Part shown: one piece after another, positions 15,250 through 22,892 of the stretch
Numbering within the stretch: position 1 is the first letter of the stretch
How the letters are laid out: each line of letters opens with the position of its first letter
From: Actinophytocola sp050699935
GTDB taxonomy: Bacteria > Actinomycetota > Actinomycetes > Mycobacteriales > Pseudonocardiaceae
NCBI RefSeq assembly: GCF_050699935.1
Contig: NZ_JBOHGB010000012.1
Span: forward strand, 22,938 to 86,937
Length of the DNA stretch: 64,000 nt
Direction of reading: 5' to 3'
Notes under the pieces: generated by a model
Told to the model about the DNA's origin: nothing
Seen by the model: the letters and a program-made list of their open reading frames with translations, nothing else
Databases searched by the model: none
Translations under genes and position numbers: made by a program

Positions 15250-16128
15250 TCAGCCAGTATGAACGTCCGGTGAACGCTCGCTCGGCGTGGCTTGAGCGGG
15301 CACGGTACGGGTCGGGTCGCCGGCGGGACCAGTGGCTGTGTCGGCGGCTGGGGGCACGGTGAACTGGTAGCCGAGACCTCGCACCACCTTGACCCACTTC
15401 GGGTTGTGCTCCTCGTCGCCGAGGCGCTTGCGCAGCCGCATGATGTGCACGGTGAGGCTGTTGCTCCGCACGCCCAGCTTGTCGCCCCAGACCGCGCGGT
15501 TGAGCTCCGCGCGGGTCAGCACCGCACCCAGCCGCTCGGCGAAGTAGCGGAGCAGGACGAACTCCTGTGGCGGGAGCGCCACGACGCGTCCGTCCAGCCA
15601 GAACTGCGGCACGGCGCCGTCGACTCGCAGCCGGCCGAGGTCGATCACCATGGGCCGCAGCTCGACCGCGTCGGGTCGCGGCGCGAACGACCGGAGCAGC
15701 CCGAGCAACTCGCGCGCCTGGTACGGGCGCCGCACGACCGCGGTGGCGCCGAGCTCGGCCGCTTGGGCGGCGAGGTCACCGGCCCCGGCTCCGGCGCCGA
15801 CGATGATCGGCAGCTCGTGGTCGAGCTCGCGGATGATGGCGAGGAAGTCCGCCGCGCCGAGCCTGCCCGACGCGGGGCCGAGCAGCACGACGTCCGGGCA
15901 CGTGCGGCCGACCTGCAGCAGCGCGACGGCCGGGTCCGTGCACTGCCGTACCTCGACCGGTTGCCCGACGAACGCGTCGGTGAGCTCCCGGGCGATGTCG
16001 CTGTCGTGCTCGACAAGCAGTACCGCGAGCCGGTCGGGAACCCGCGTGCTGGCCGAGACACAGGCCCGGTGTCGCGTGTGGAACTGGGTGTTGTCCGACT
16101 CCCAGCCTTCGGTGACCGACCCCGACAT
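15250..16128 (-). CDS. OmpR/PhoB-type response regulator with degenerate receiver
   Basis: A 292-residue protein with an N-terminal CheY-like domain and a C-terminal winged helix of the OmpR type (LDGRVVALPPQEFVLLRYFA, NSLTVHIMRLRKRLGDEE, VRGLGYQF). The receiver has an acidic start (VEHDSD) but Gly instead of the phospho-accepting Asp (PDVVLLGPASG), and Arg replaces the conserved Lys (VVRRPYQ). It therefore should not be switched by ordinary phosphorylation. It begins eight bases after pstB and precedes arsR, so it is probably made with the phosphate transporter and may tune phosphate or arsenic genes. Confidence 0.88.
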   Translation of the reverse strand: MSGSVTEGWESDNTQFHTRHRACVSASTRVPDRLAVLLVEHDSDIARELTDAFVGQPVEVRQCTDPAVALLQVGRTCPDVVLLGPASGRLGAADFLAIIRELDHELPIIVGAGAGAGDLAAQAAELGATAVVRRPYQARELLGLLRSFAPRPDAVELRPMVIDLGRLRVDGAVPQFWLDGRVVALPPQEFVLLRYFAERLGAVLTRAELNRAVWGDKLGVRSNSLTVHIMRLRKRLGDEEHNPKWVKVVRGLGYQFTVPPAADTATGPAGDPTRTVPAQATPSERSPDVHTG

Positions 16129-16135
16129 GGCGGGC

Positions 16136-17050
16136 TCAGCCGAACCGGCCGGTGATGTAGGCCTCGGTCCGCCGGTCGGAGGGGTTGGCGAAGATGTGCT
16201 CGGTGGTGTCGAACTCGACGAGCTGGCCGGTGCGGTTGCCCCGCTCGTCGGCCTCGGCGGTGAAGAACGCGGTCCGCTGGGAGATCCGGGCGGCCTGCTG
16301 CATGTTGTGGGTGACGATGATGATCGTGAACCTGGTCGCCAGGTCGTTCATCAGGTCCTCGATCTTGGCCGTGGCGATCGGGTCGAGCGCGGAGCACGGC
16401 TCGTCCATGAGGATCACCTCCGGCGAGGTGGCGATGGCGCGGGCGATGCACAGCCGCTGCTGCTGGCCGCCGGACAGGCCGTAGGCGTTCTGCCTGAGCT
16501 TGTCCTTGACCTCGTCCCACAGCGCGGCGGCGCGCAGTGCCTGCTCCACGGCGTCGTCCATGCTGCCGCGGCTCTTGCCGGCCGGCATGCCGGTTACGCG
16601 GGGGCCGTAGGCGACGTTGTCGTAGATGGACTTGGGGAACGGGTTGGGCTTCTGGAACACCATGCCGATGCGGCGGCGCAGCTCGATCACGTCGACGGCG
16701 GGGTGGTGGATGTCCGTGCCGTGGTAGGCGATGCGGCCGTGCACCGTGGCAGTCGGGATGAGGTCGTTCATCCGGTTCAGGCAACGCAGCACGGTGGACT
16801 TGCCGCAGCCGGACGGGCCGATCAGCGCGGTGATCTCCTTGCTGCCGAAGGCGAGGTTCACGCCGCTGACGGCGAGGAAGACGCCGTAGCTGACGCCGAG
16901 GTCGTTCACGGTGATCACGCCGTCCGGCTCGGTGCTGGGGACCGCGGGTGCCCGGTGATGCGCGATCTCCACGAGCAGCTGCTCACCCTGTCCGTCCACT
17001 TCGGACTTCGGGTTGTCTTCGGTCACGCGTGTGTGCTCCGCTCGGGTCAT
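16136..17050 (-). CDS. pstB: Phosphate ABC transporter ATP-binding protein PstB
   Basis: A 304-residue ATPase of the high-affinity phosphate importer. Walker A is GPSGCGKST, the PstB-specific Q-loop is VFQKPNPFPKSIYDNVAYGP, the signature is LSGGQQQRLCIARA and Walker B is VILMDEPCSALDP. I start at ATG 17050, behind GAGAGGAC; a TTG six codons upstream is less likely. It has about 45 extra N-terminal residues compared with the usual 250-260-residue PstB. It follows pstA by 19 bases. Confidence 0.96.
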   Translation of the reverse strand: MTRAEHTRVTEDNPKSEVDGQGEQLLVEIAHHRAPAVPSTEPDGVITVNDLGVSYGVFLAVSGVNLAFGSKEITALIGPSGCGKSTVLRCLNRMNDLIPTATVHGRIAYHGTDIHHPAVDVIELRRRIGMVFQKPNPFPKSIYDNVAYGPRVTGMPAGKSRGSMDDAVEQALRAAALWDEVKDKLRQNAYGLSGGQQQRLCIARAIATSPEVILMDEPCSALDPIATAKIEDLMNDLATRFTIIIVTHNMQQAARISQRTAFFTAEADERGNRTGQLVEFDTTEHIFANPSDRRTEAYITGRFG

Positions 17051-17069
17051 CGGGTATGTCCTCTCCAAC

Positions 17070-17969
17070 TCACCAGCGTCGCTGGAATCTGTTGCGCAGC
17101 CAGATGGCGAGCCCGTTCATGACGAGCAGGATTATGATCAGCAGCAGAATGGCGGCGTAGGCGAGGTCGCGGAACGCGTCGCGGTCCTGCGGCACGAGGT
17201 TGTAGATCTGCACCGGCAGCACGGTGTACCGGGAGAACACGCCGTCGGGGTTGAACGTCACGAAGGTGGTGGCGCCGACCAGGATCAGGGGCGCGGCCTC
17301 GCCGATCGCGCGGGACAGCGCCAGGATCGAGCCGGTCGCGATGCCGGGTACGGCGCTTGGTAGCACCTGCCGCCAGGTGGTCTGCCACTCGGTCGCGCCT
17401 AGCGCGAGCGAGCCGTCCCGGATCTCACGCGGGACCGCGCGCAGCGCCTCGCGGGTGGCGATGATGATGACCGGGAGGATCAGCAGGGCGAGCGCGATCG
17501 CGCCGGCGAGCACGACCGAGCCCATCGACACCGGGCCGCGCACGATGAACCCGAGGGTGAGGATGCCGTAGATGACGGCCGGGACGGCGGCCAGGTTCTG
17601 GATGTTGAGCTCGATCGCGCGGTTCCACCAGCGCCGCGGATTGGCGTACTCCTCGAGGTAGATCGCCGCGGCGACGCCGAGCGGCAGCGCGATCAGCGCG
17701 GTGAACCCGACCACCCACAGCGTGCCGAACAGGGCGGACTGCACGCCGGCGGTCTCCGGGTTGATCTTCGATGGTTGCGCGCCGAGGAGGTTCCCGTCCA
17801 GCCGGGCCAGCCCGCGCTGGATGATGACGGCGAGAACGAAGAACAGGAAGGCGCACGCGATCGCCAGGCATGCCCACAGCACGGCGGCGAACACCGCCGA
17901 GGTCACGTCGACCCGCCGGCGGGAGGACAGCGCCGGCGGTGTGGCCGGCGGGGATTCCTGGACGGTCAT
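17070..17969 (-). CDS. pstA: Phosphate ABC transporter permease PstA
   Basis: A 299-residue membrane subunit of the PstSCAB importer with about six membrane segments and the permease loop EIRDGSLALGATEWQTTWRQ. The N-terminus up to residue 30 is cytoplasmic. Its ATG overlaps the pstC stop by one base (TGATG at 17967-17971). The order pstS-C-A-B is the usual one. Confidence 0.95.
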   Translation of the reverse strand: MTVQESPPATPPALSSRRRVDVTSAVFAAVLWACLAIACAFLFFVLAVIIQRGLARLDGNLLGAQPSKINPETAGVQSALFGTLWVVGFTALIALPLGVAAAIYLEEYANPRRWWNRAIELNIQNLAAVPAVIYGILTLGFIVRGPVSMGSVVLAGAIALALLILPVIIIATREALRAVPREIRDGSLALGATEWQTTWRQVLPSAVPGIATGSILALSRAIGEAAPLILVGATTFVTFNPDGVFSRYTVLPVQIYNLVPQDRDAFRDLAYAAILLLIIILLVMNGLAIWLRNRFQRRW

Positions 17970-18949
17970 CAGTAGGCCTGCCGATACCTGCGGACCAGCC
18001 GGATGCTGATCAGGTTGATCACGAGCGTCATCGCGAACAGCAACCCGCCGACGGCGAACAGCGAGTAGTAGACGGGGCTGCCCTGCGGGGCGTCGCCGCT
18101 GGCGATCTGGGCGATGAACCCGGTCATGGTCTGGGCGCCCTCGCGCGGGTCGAAGGTGAGCGTCGCGCGGTTTCCGGCCGCCACGGCCATGATCATCGTC
18201 TCGCCGACCGCGCGGGAGATGCCGAGCACGATCGCCGCGACGATCCCGGACAGCGCGGCCGGGAACACCACCCGCAGCGTGGTCTTCATCCGGTTGGCGC
18301 CCAGCGCGTAGGAGCCCTGCCGCAGCGACAGCGGGACCGCCGACATGGCGTCCTCGGACAGCGACGCGACAGTCGGAACGATCATGAATCCCATGACCAG
18401 CCCGGCGGAGAGCATGTTGTACAGGCCGGGGATGTCCAGCAGTGGCTTGAGGATCGGGGTGACGATGGTCAGTGCCAGGAAGCCGTACACGACGGTCGGG
18501 ATCCCGGCCAGCACCTCGAGGATCGGCTTCATGAACCGCCGCACCCGACTGCCGGCGTACTCCGAGAGGTAGACCGCGGCCCCGAGCCCCAGTGGCACCG
18601 CGACGACGAGCGCGATCAGCGTGGTCATCAGCGTGCCGACCACGAGCGGCAGCACGCCCCATTCCTTGTCGTCCCAGACGAACTTACCGCCGAACGCGGC
18701 CGTCCACTCGGTACCGGTGAGGAACTCCAGCACGTCGACGTGGGTGAAGAACGTCAGCATGGGCACCAGGAGCGACACCACGATCCCGACCGTGACCGCG
18801 ATCGACAGGAACGCCGCCCCGATGAGGAACGCCCTGATGATCCGCTCGCCGACGCGGGAGCCGCGCCGGGACAGGTCCACGCCGTCCCACAGGGCCGGGT
18901 GGCCCCCCGCGCTCGGAGGGCCACCCGTCGTGATCTGGCCAGGGCTCAC
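17969..18949 (-). CDS. pstC: Phosphate ABC transporter permease PstC
   Basis: A 326-residue membrane subunit of the phosphate importer. PstC marks include the extended first loop, YLSEYAGSRVRRFMKPILEV, GIPTVVYGFLALT and RQGSYALGANRMKTTLRVVF. The GTG start overlaps the pstS stop (GTGA at 18946-18949), so the two are coupled. It pairs with PstA to form the channel. Confidence 0.95.
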   Translation of the reverse strand: MSPGQITTGGPPSAGGHPALWDGVDLSRRGSRVGERIIRAFLIGAAFLSIAVTVGIVVSLLVPMLTFFTHVDVLEFLTGTEWTAAFGGKFVWDDKEWGVLPLVVGTLMTTLIALVVAVPLGLGAAVYLSEYAGSRVRRFMKPILEVLAGIPTVVYGFLALTIVTPILKPLLDIPGLYNMLSAGLVMGFMIVPTVASLSEDAMSAVPLSLRQGSYALGANRMKTTLRVVFPAALSGIVAAIVLGISRAVGETMIMAVAAGNRATLTFDPREGAQTMTGFIAQIASGDAPQGSPVYYSLFAVGGLLFAMTLVINLISIRLVRRYRQAY

Positions 18950-19926
18950 TGACCGGCCTTGGACTTCAGGTCCTCCAGCGCGGCCTGGGCCTTGGACCTC
19001 TGGTCGTCGGTCATCGGCACGAACTTGACCGCCTCGACGATCTCGTCGTTGTTCTCCAGGTAGAACTCGGCGAACCTCTCGACCTGCGTCTTGGCCAACC
19101 CGGCGTCGGAGAGGTAGATGAACAGCGGCCGGGCGAGCGGCGTGTAGCTGCCGTCCTGCGCGGCCTCCACGGACGGCGCCACGCAGCCGGACCCGCCGTC
19201 GATCTCGACCGCCCGGAGCTTGTCGGCGTTCTCCTCGAAGTAGGAGAAGCCGAAGTAGCCGAGCGCGCCCTTCGCGTTGGCCACGCCCTGCACGATGACG
19301 TTGTCGTCCTCGGACGGCTCGTAGTCGGTGCGGCTCGCGCCCTCCTCACCGTTGATCTCGTCGGTGAAGTAGTCGAACGTGCCCGAGTCCGAGCCCGGCC
19401 CGTACAGGCTCAGCTCCTCGTCCGGGAACGACGGGTCGATCTCCTTCCAGCTCTTCACCTTGGAGTCGGGAGCCCACATCTTCTTCAACTGCTCCACGGT
19501 CAGGCAGTCGACCCAGTCGTTCTCCTTGTTCACCACCACGGTCAGCGCGTCGTTGGCCACCTGGAGCTCGCTGAACTCGACACCGGCGTCCTGGCACTGC
19601 TTCGTCTCCTCGTCCTTGATCGGACGTGAGGCGTCGGAGATGTCCGTCTCGCCCGCGCAGAACTTCTCGAACCCGCCGCCGGTACCGGACGTGCCGACGG
19701 TGACGTTCACCTCGGGGTTCTCCCCCATGAACAACTCGGCCGCGGCGGACGACAACGGCTCCACGGTGCTCGAACCGTCGATCACGACCGGCCCCGACAG
19801 CGCCTCGCCGCCGCCCCCGCCGGCGTTCTCGCCGCCCCCGTCCGATCCACCGCAGGCGGCCAAGGTCATTCCCGCTGCGACGACTACGACCACGGCACGC
19901 GCCCGCGACAGTTGACGGATGGTCAC
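18946..19926 (-). CDS. pstS: Phosphate-binding lipoprotein PstS
   Basis: A 326-residue extracytoplasmic phosphate receptor. From the GTG at 19926 (AGGAGG eight bases upstream) it has a signal sequence and a lipobox L-A-A-C with the lipidated Cys at residue 25. Ligand loops are DGSSTVEPLS, VGTSGTGGGF and GSDSGTFDYF, the serine/threonine-rich phosphate contacts of PstS. It is the first gene of the pst operon and a three-unit PHO box lies about 85 bases upstream, so it should be induced when phosphate is scarce. Confidence 0.96.
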   Translation of the reverse strand: MTIRQLSRARAVVVVVAAGMTLAACGGSDGGGENAGGGGGEALSGPVVIDGSSTVEPLSSAAAELFMGENPEVNVTVGTSGTGGGFEKFCAGETDISDASRPIKDEETKQCQDAGVEFSELQVANDALTVVVNKENDWVDCLTVEQLKKMWAPDSKVKSWKEIDPSFPDEELSLYGPGSDSGTFDYFTDEINGEEGASRTDYEPSEDDNVIVQGVANAKGALGYFGFSYFEENADKLRAVEIDGGSGCVAPSVEAAQDGSYTPLARPLFIYLSDAGLAKTQVERFAEFYLENNDEIVEAVKFVPMTDDQRSKAQAALEDLKSKAGQ

Positions 19927-20010
19927 TTGGGTTGCCTCCTGCATTGGTCCCCGATCGATGTCGGGACATCCGGCTACCCCTCGATCGAGAGGCAGCTGAA
20001 TCCAATAATT

Positions 20011-20043
20011 TCGTTCTAAACGCCAAGTGAACGACGAGTGAAG
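20011..20043 (-). promoter_or_regulatory. PHO box: three 11-bp direct repeats upstream of pstS
   Basis: On the minus strand three consecutive 11-bp units read CTTCACTCGTC (20043-20033), GTTCACTTGGC (20032-20022) and GTTTAGAACGA (20021-20011). The first two match the actinobacterial PhoP consensus built on GTTCAC repeats; the third is degenerate, as is common. They lie between pstS and the divergent-facing arsR and replace a clear -35 element. Confidence 0.75.
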
Positions 20044-20080
20044 CCGCGACCTCGGATCGAAGAATCTCGGACCAGACCGG

Positions 20081-20476
20081 TCAGAGCGGTAGAACGGAGC
20101 GTGCCAGCAGGGCACGCGCCGCCTCGAGCCGTTCCGGCACCAGCGCGTACCAGGCCCAGGTTCCGCGCTGCTCGCGACGCACCAGCCCGCTCGCGACGAG
20201 CGCCGCCAGATGGTGGCTCGCGGTCGACAGCGCGAGCCCGGCCGCGTCGACGAGCTCGCACACGCAGGCCTCGCCCGACGGCCGCGCCTGGATCACCGCG
20301 AGCAGCCGCAGGCGGATCGGGCTGCCCAGCGCCGCGTACACGGCGGCGATTCCATCCGCGTCCACATCGGACAACCCGCTGCCACGGGGCGAGCTCCACG
20401 GCTTGCAGTCACCCACGACGTCGACGACGTCGGGTTCGCACCCGGCCAGGGTCTGCACGGCCTCAGGGTATGACAT
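20081..20476 (-). CDS. Second ArsR/SmtB-family repressor
   Basis: A 131-residue winged-helix protein: ALGSPIRLRLLAVIQARPSG, a metal-binding ACVCELVDAAG with a C-x-C pair, and the reading helix LSTASHHLAALVASGLV. It is about as similar to the arsR at 14835 as ArsR paralogues usually are, including the shared RRGTW/QRGTW-x-WY wing. The ATG at 20476 has no ribosome site, suggesting a leaderless or nearly leaderless message. It is divergent from an arsC gene 101 bases away and probably represses it. Confidence 0.9.
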   Translation of the reverse strand: MSYPEAVQTLAGCEPDVVDVVGDCKPWSSPRGSGLSDVDADGIAAVYAALGSPIRLRLLAVIQARPSGEACVCELVDAAGLALSTASHHLAALVASGLVRREQRGTWAWYALVPERLEAARALLARSVLPL

Positions 20477-20577
20477 GGATTGACCAAAGTCGATGCAGCG
20501 TTGACACCGGGGATCCGACCTGGTTCGCTCTATATCGATGGATGTCGATCCACGCTCGACCAAGCACCAGGGGCACC

Positions 20578-21219
20578 ATGACCAGCGCACCCCACCTACC
20601 GCGACGTCACGTCGCCGACCAACTCGACCGCATCGCCGACGAGCTGAGTGACACCTTCCACGGCGTGTTCGCGCCCGACACGGTGACCCGGTTCGTCTAC
20701 GAGACCTACGCGCTGCTCGACGAGCACGCGACGATCAAGACGCACCTGGTCACCCTGACCGGGCGGTTCGCCAAGCAGCGGCTCACCGACCACGGCCACG
20801 TCCAGGGCCTGGCCCGGGTCACCGTTCCCCAGGTGCTGTTCATCTGCGTGCACAACGTCGGCCGGTCCCAGCTGGCCGCCGCGCTGCTGGACCATCACGC
20901 CGGCGGCAAGGTCACCGTGCGCTCCGCGGGATCCCGGCCACAGGGCGGGATCCCGGAGCCGATCACGGCCGCGCTCGCGGAGCTGGACGTCCGCCTCACC
21001 GAGGCCTACCCCAAGCCGCTGACCGACGAGGTCGTCCGCGCCGCCGACGTGGTCGTCACCATGGGATGCGGCGACGCCTGCCCGGTCTACCCCGGCAAGC
21101 GCTATCTCGACTGGCAGGTCGCCGACCCGCTGGGCAGGCCGGTCGAGCAGATCCGCCCCATCCGCGACGACCTCGACCGGCGCGTGCGCGCCCTGCTCAC
21201 CGAGCTCCTCGACCGCTGA
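20578..21219 (+). CDS. arsC: Arsenate reductase (LMW-PTP fold) with N-terminal helical domain
   Basis: A 213-residue protein. Residues 1-80 form a helical domain (DQLDRIADELSDTFHGVFAP, then VYETYALLDEHA) found in front of some actinobacterial arsenate reductases and in regulators. Residues 84-213 are a low-molecular-weight phosphatase fold with the catalytic C-x5-R loop CVHNVGRS (Cys90) and a second cysteine pair in MGCGDACPVYPGKRYLDW. This layout fits the actinobacterial mycothiol/mycoredoxin-dependent ArsC, which reduces arsenate to arsenite. ATG 20578 has only a weak AGGGG site. It is followed 81 bases later by a shorter paralogue. Confidence 0.88.
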   Translation: MTSAPHLPRRHVADQLDRIADELSDTFHGVFAPDTVTRFVYETYALLDEHATIKTHLVTLTGRFAKQRLTDHGHVQGLARVTVPQVLFICVHNVGRSQLAAALLDHHAGGKVTVRSAGSRPQGGIPEPITAALAELDVRLTEAYPKPLTDEVVRAADVVVTMGCGDACPVYPGKRYLDWQVADPLGRPVEQIRPIRDDLDRRVRALLTELLDR

Positions 21220-21300
21220 CCCTGGTCTCGCCGGTCACCTCCCGTTCACGGAAATCGGGCATCATCGAACCGAGAGCCGCGCCGAGCCGAGGAGTACACG

Positions 21301-21705
21301 GTGGCCGACATCCCCGAGGTCCTGTTCGTCTGCGTCCACAACGCCGGGCGCTCACAGCTGGCCGCCGCCCTGCTGCAGCACTACTCGCTCGGCCGGATCG
21401 CCGTCCGCTCCGCCGGCTCGGAGCCCGCCGAGAAGGTCAACCCGGCGGCCGCCGGGGCGGCCGCCGAATGGGGCCTGGACATCACCGCCGAGATCCCCAC
21501 CAAGCTGTCCACAGAGGACGTCGAGACCGCCGACGTGGTGATCACGATGGGCTGCGGCGACACCTGCCCGATCTTCCCCGGCAAGCGCTACCTCGACTGG
21601 GACCTCGACGACCCGGCCGGCAAGGGCGTGCGCGCCGTACGCCCCATCCGCGACGAGATCGACCGCCGGGTCCGCGGCCTTCTCGCCGAGCTCCTGGACA
21701 CCTGA
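21301..21705 (+). CDS. arsC: Arsenate reductase, single-domain (LMW-PTP fold)
   Basis: A 134-residue arsenate reductase with the active-site loop CVHNAGRSQ (Cys11) and the downstream MGCGDTCPIFPGKRYLDWDL segment that supplies the second cysteine pair. It matches the catalytic part of the preceding gene closely but lacks the N-terminal helical domain. The GTG start has GAGGAG five to six bases upstream. With the upstream gene and the aquaporin it makes an arsenate-in, arsenite-out detoxification route. Confidence 0.9.
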   Translation: MADIPEVLFVCVHNAGRSQLAAALLQHYSLGRIAVRSAGSEPAEKVNPAAAGAAAEWGLDITAEIPTKLSTEDVETADVVITMGCGDTCPIFPGKRYLDWDLDDPAGKGVRAVRPIRDEIDRRVRGLLAELLDT

Positions 21706-21724
21706 GCCCTTTCCTGCCCGGTGG

Positions 21725-22033
21725 CTACCGGCCGGTGCGGGTCCGGCTGCGACGCACCGCCACCGCGGCGAGGGCGGCGACGGCGCCCGCGGCGGCGCCG
21801 CCCATCGCCCAGGCCGACCACGTGTCGTCGTCCGGACCGTGCACGGCACCTGGCCGCCGGTCATCGACCGGAGCCGGAGTCCTCGAGCCCTCGCCGAACG
21901 TGCCACGCTCGCGCGCCTCTGCCGACGGGTACTGGTATCGCGGCACGCCGTGGGGTTCGCCGGTGACCGACACCTCCAGCGTCACCGGCGTTCGAACCAG
22001 TCTCGCCCCATCACGCCTCCTCCGCGCTCGCAC
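21725..22033 (-). CDS. Hypothetical small protein with C-terminal membrane segment
   Basis: An open frame of 102 codons. The C-terminal third (WSAWAMGGAAAGAVAALAAV followed by AVRRSRTRTGR) looks like a single membrane anchor with a basic tail; the middle is hydrophilic and proline-rich. The start is uncertain: no ribosome site suits the ATG at 22033, and GTG at 21985 is possible. I do not recognise the family. Composition and the sensible membrane tail favour a real gene, but the evidence is thin. Confidence 0.4.
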   Translation of the reverse strand: MRARRRRDGARLVRTPVTLEVSVTGEPHGVPRYQYPSAEARERGTFGEGSRTPAPVDDRRPGAVHGPDDDTWSAWAMGGAAAGAVAALAAVAVRRSRTRTGR

Positions 22034-22129
22034 GAGCGGCCACCGAGACGACAGTCGGCGACAACGCTGACCGAACGCTGAATCGGCGGCGCGTGCGCCC
22101 GCCGGTGGGCCCGCTGGTAGAAGTAGCCC

Positions 22130-22891
22130 GTGCGCGATTTCCTCACGGGTGTTCGGCTGTTCGGGCAGGGGCTCGGAATTCTGCTCCGGTCACCGCGGCT
22201 ACTGCTCATCGGTGCGCTCCCCGCGGTGCTGACCACGCTGCTGCTGCTCAGCGGGATGATCGCGCTCGCCTATCACATCGACGAGCTGGCGGCGTCGATC
22301 TCGCCGTTCGCCGACGACTGGGCGCAGGGCTGGCGGACCGCGCTCCGGCTCGCGGTAGGAGTGGCCCTGTTCGCCGCGGCGCTGGTCATCGGTCTGCTCA
22401 CGTTCTCGGCGCTGACCCTGGCCATCGGTGGCCCGTTCTACGAGCTCATCGCCGAGCAGGTGGAAGACCGCCTCGGCAATGCGGCCGGCGCGGTGGAGCT
22501 GCCGTGGTGGAAGCTGCTCGGAATGGGCCTGCGCGACGGTGTGGTGCTGGTGCTGCGATCGCTGGTGTTCACGATCCCGCTGCTCGTCGCGGGTTTCATT
22601 CCGGTCGTCGGGCAGACCGTGGTGCCGGTGGCCCTGGCGTTGGTGACCGCCTGGTTCCTCGCGCTGGAACTCGTCGCCGTGTCGTTCTACCGGCGTGGCA
22701 TGAACCTGACACAACGACGGGAGGTGCTGCGCACCCGGCGCGGCCTCGCGCTCGGCCTGGGCCTGCCCGCGTCCCTGCTGTGCGCGGTCCCGCTCGCCGC
22801 CATAGTCGTCATGCCGGTCGCCTTCGTCGGCGGCGTGCTCGTCGCCCACGAAACCCTCGACACCGACACCGACACCGATCCGGCCACCTAG
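22130..22891 (+). CDS. EI24 / CysZ-like integral membrane protein
   Basis: A 253-residue membrane protein that opens VRDFLTGVRLFGQGLGILLR and continues with SPRLLLIGALPAVLTTLLLL, the characteristic start of actinobacterial EI24-domain proteins. About five to six hydrophobic segments follow, with SFYRRGMNLTQRREVLR near the end. The family includes CysZ-type sulfate transporters, but the role of the actinobacterial branch is not settled. The GTG start is used. The C-terminus ends in a TDTDTDTD run from a short tandem repeat. The flanking genes give no functional hint. Confidence 0.85.
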   Translation: MRDFLTGVRLFGQGLGILLRSPRLLLIGALPAVLTTLLLLSGMIALAYHIDELAASISPFADDWAQGWRTALRLAVGVALFAAALVIGLLTFSALTLAIGGPFYELIAEQVEDRLGNAAGAVELPWWKLLGMGLRDGVVLVLRSLVFTIPLLVAGFIPVVGQTVVPVALALVTAWFLALELVAVSFYRRGMNLTQRREVLRTRRGLALGLGLPASLLCAVPLAAIVVMPVAFVGGVLVAHETLDTDTDTDPAT

Positions 22892-22892
22892 T

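Noticed and set aside
20476..20578. ArsR operator in the arsR/arsC divergent gap
   Set aside because: Half-sites such as TTGAC and GTCGA are present, but no clean ATCAA-N6-TTGAT inverted repeat could be placed.
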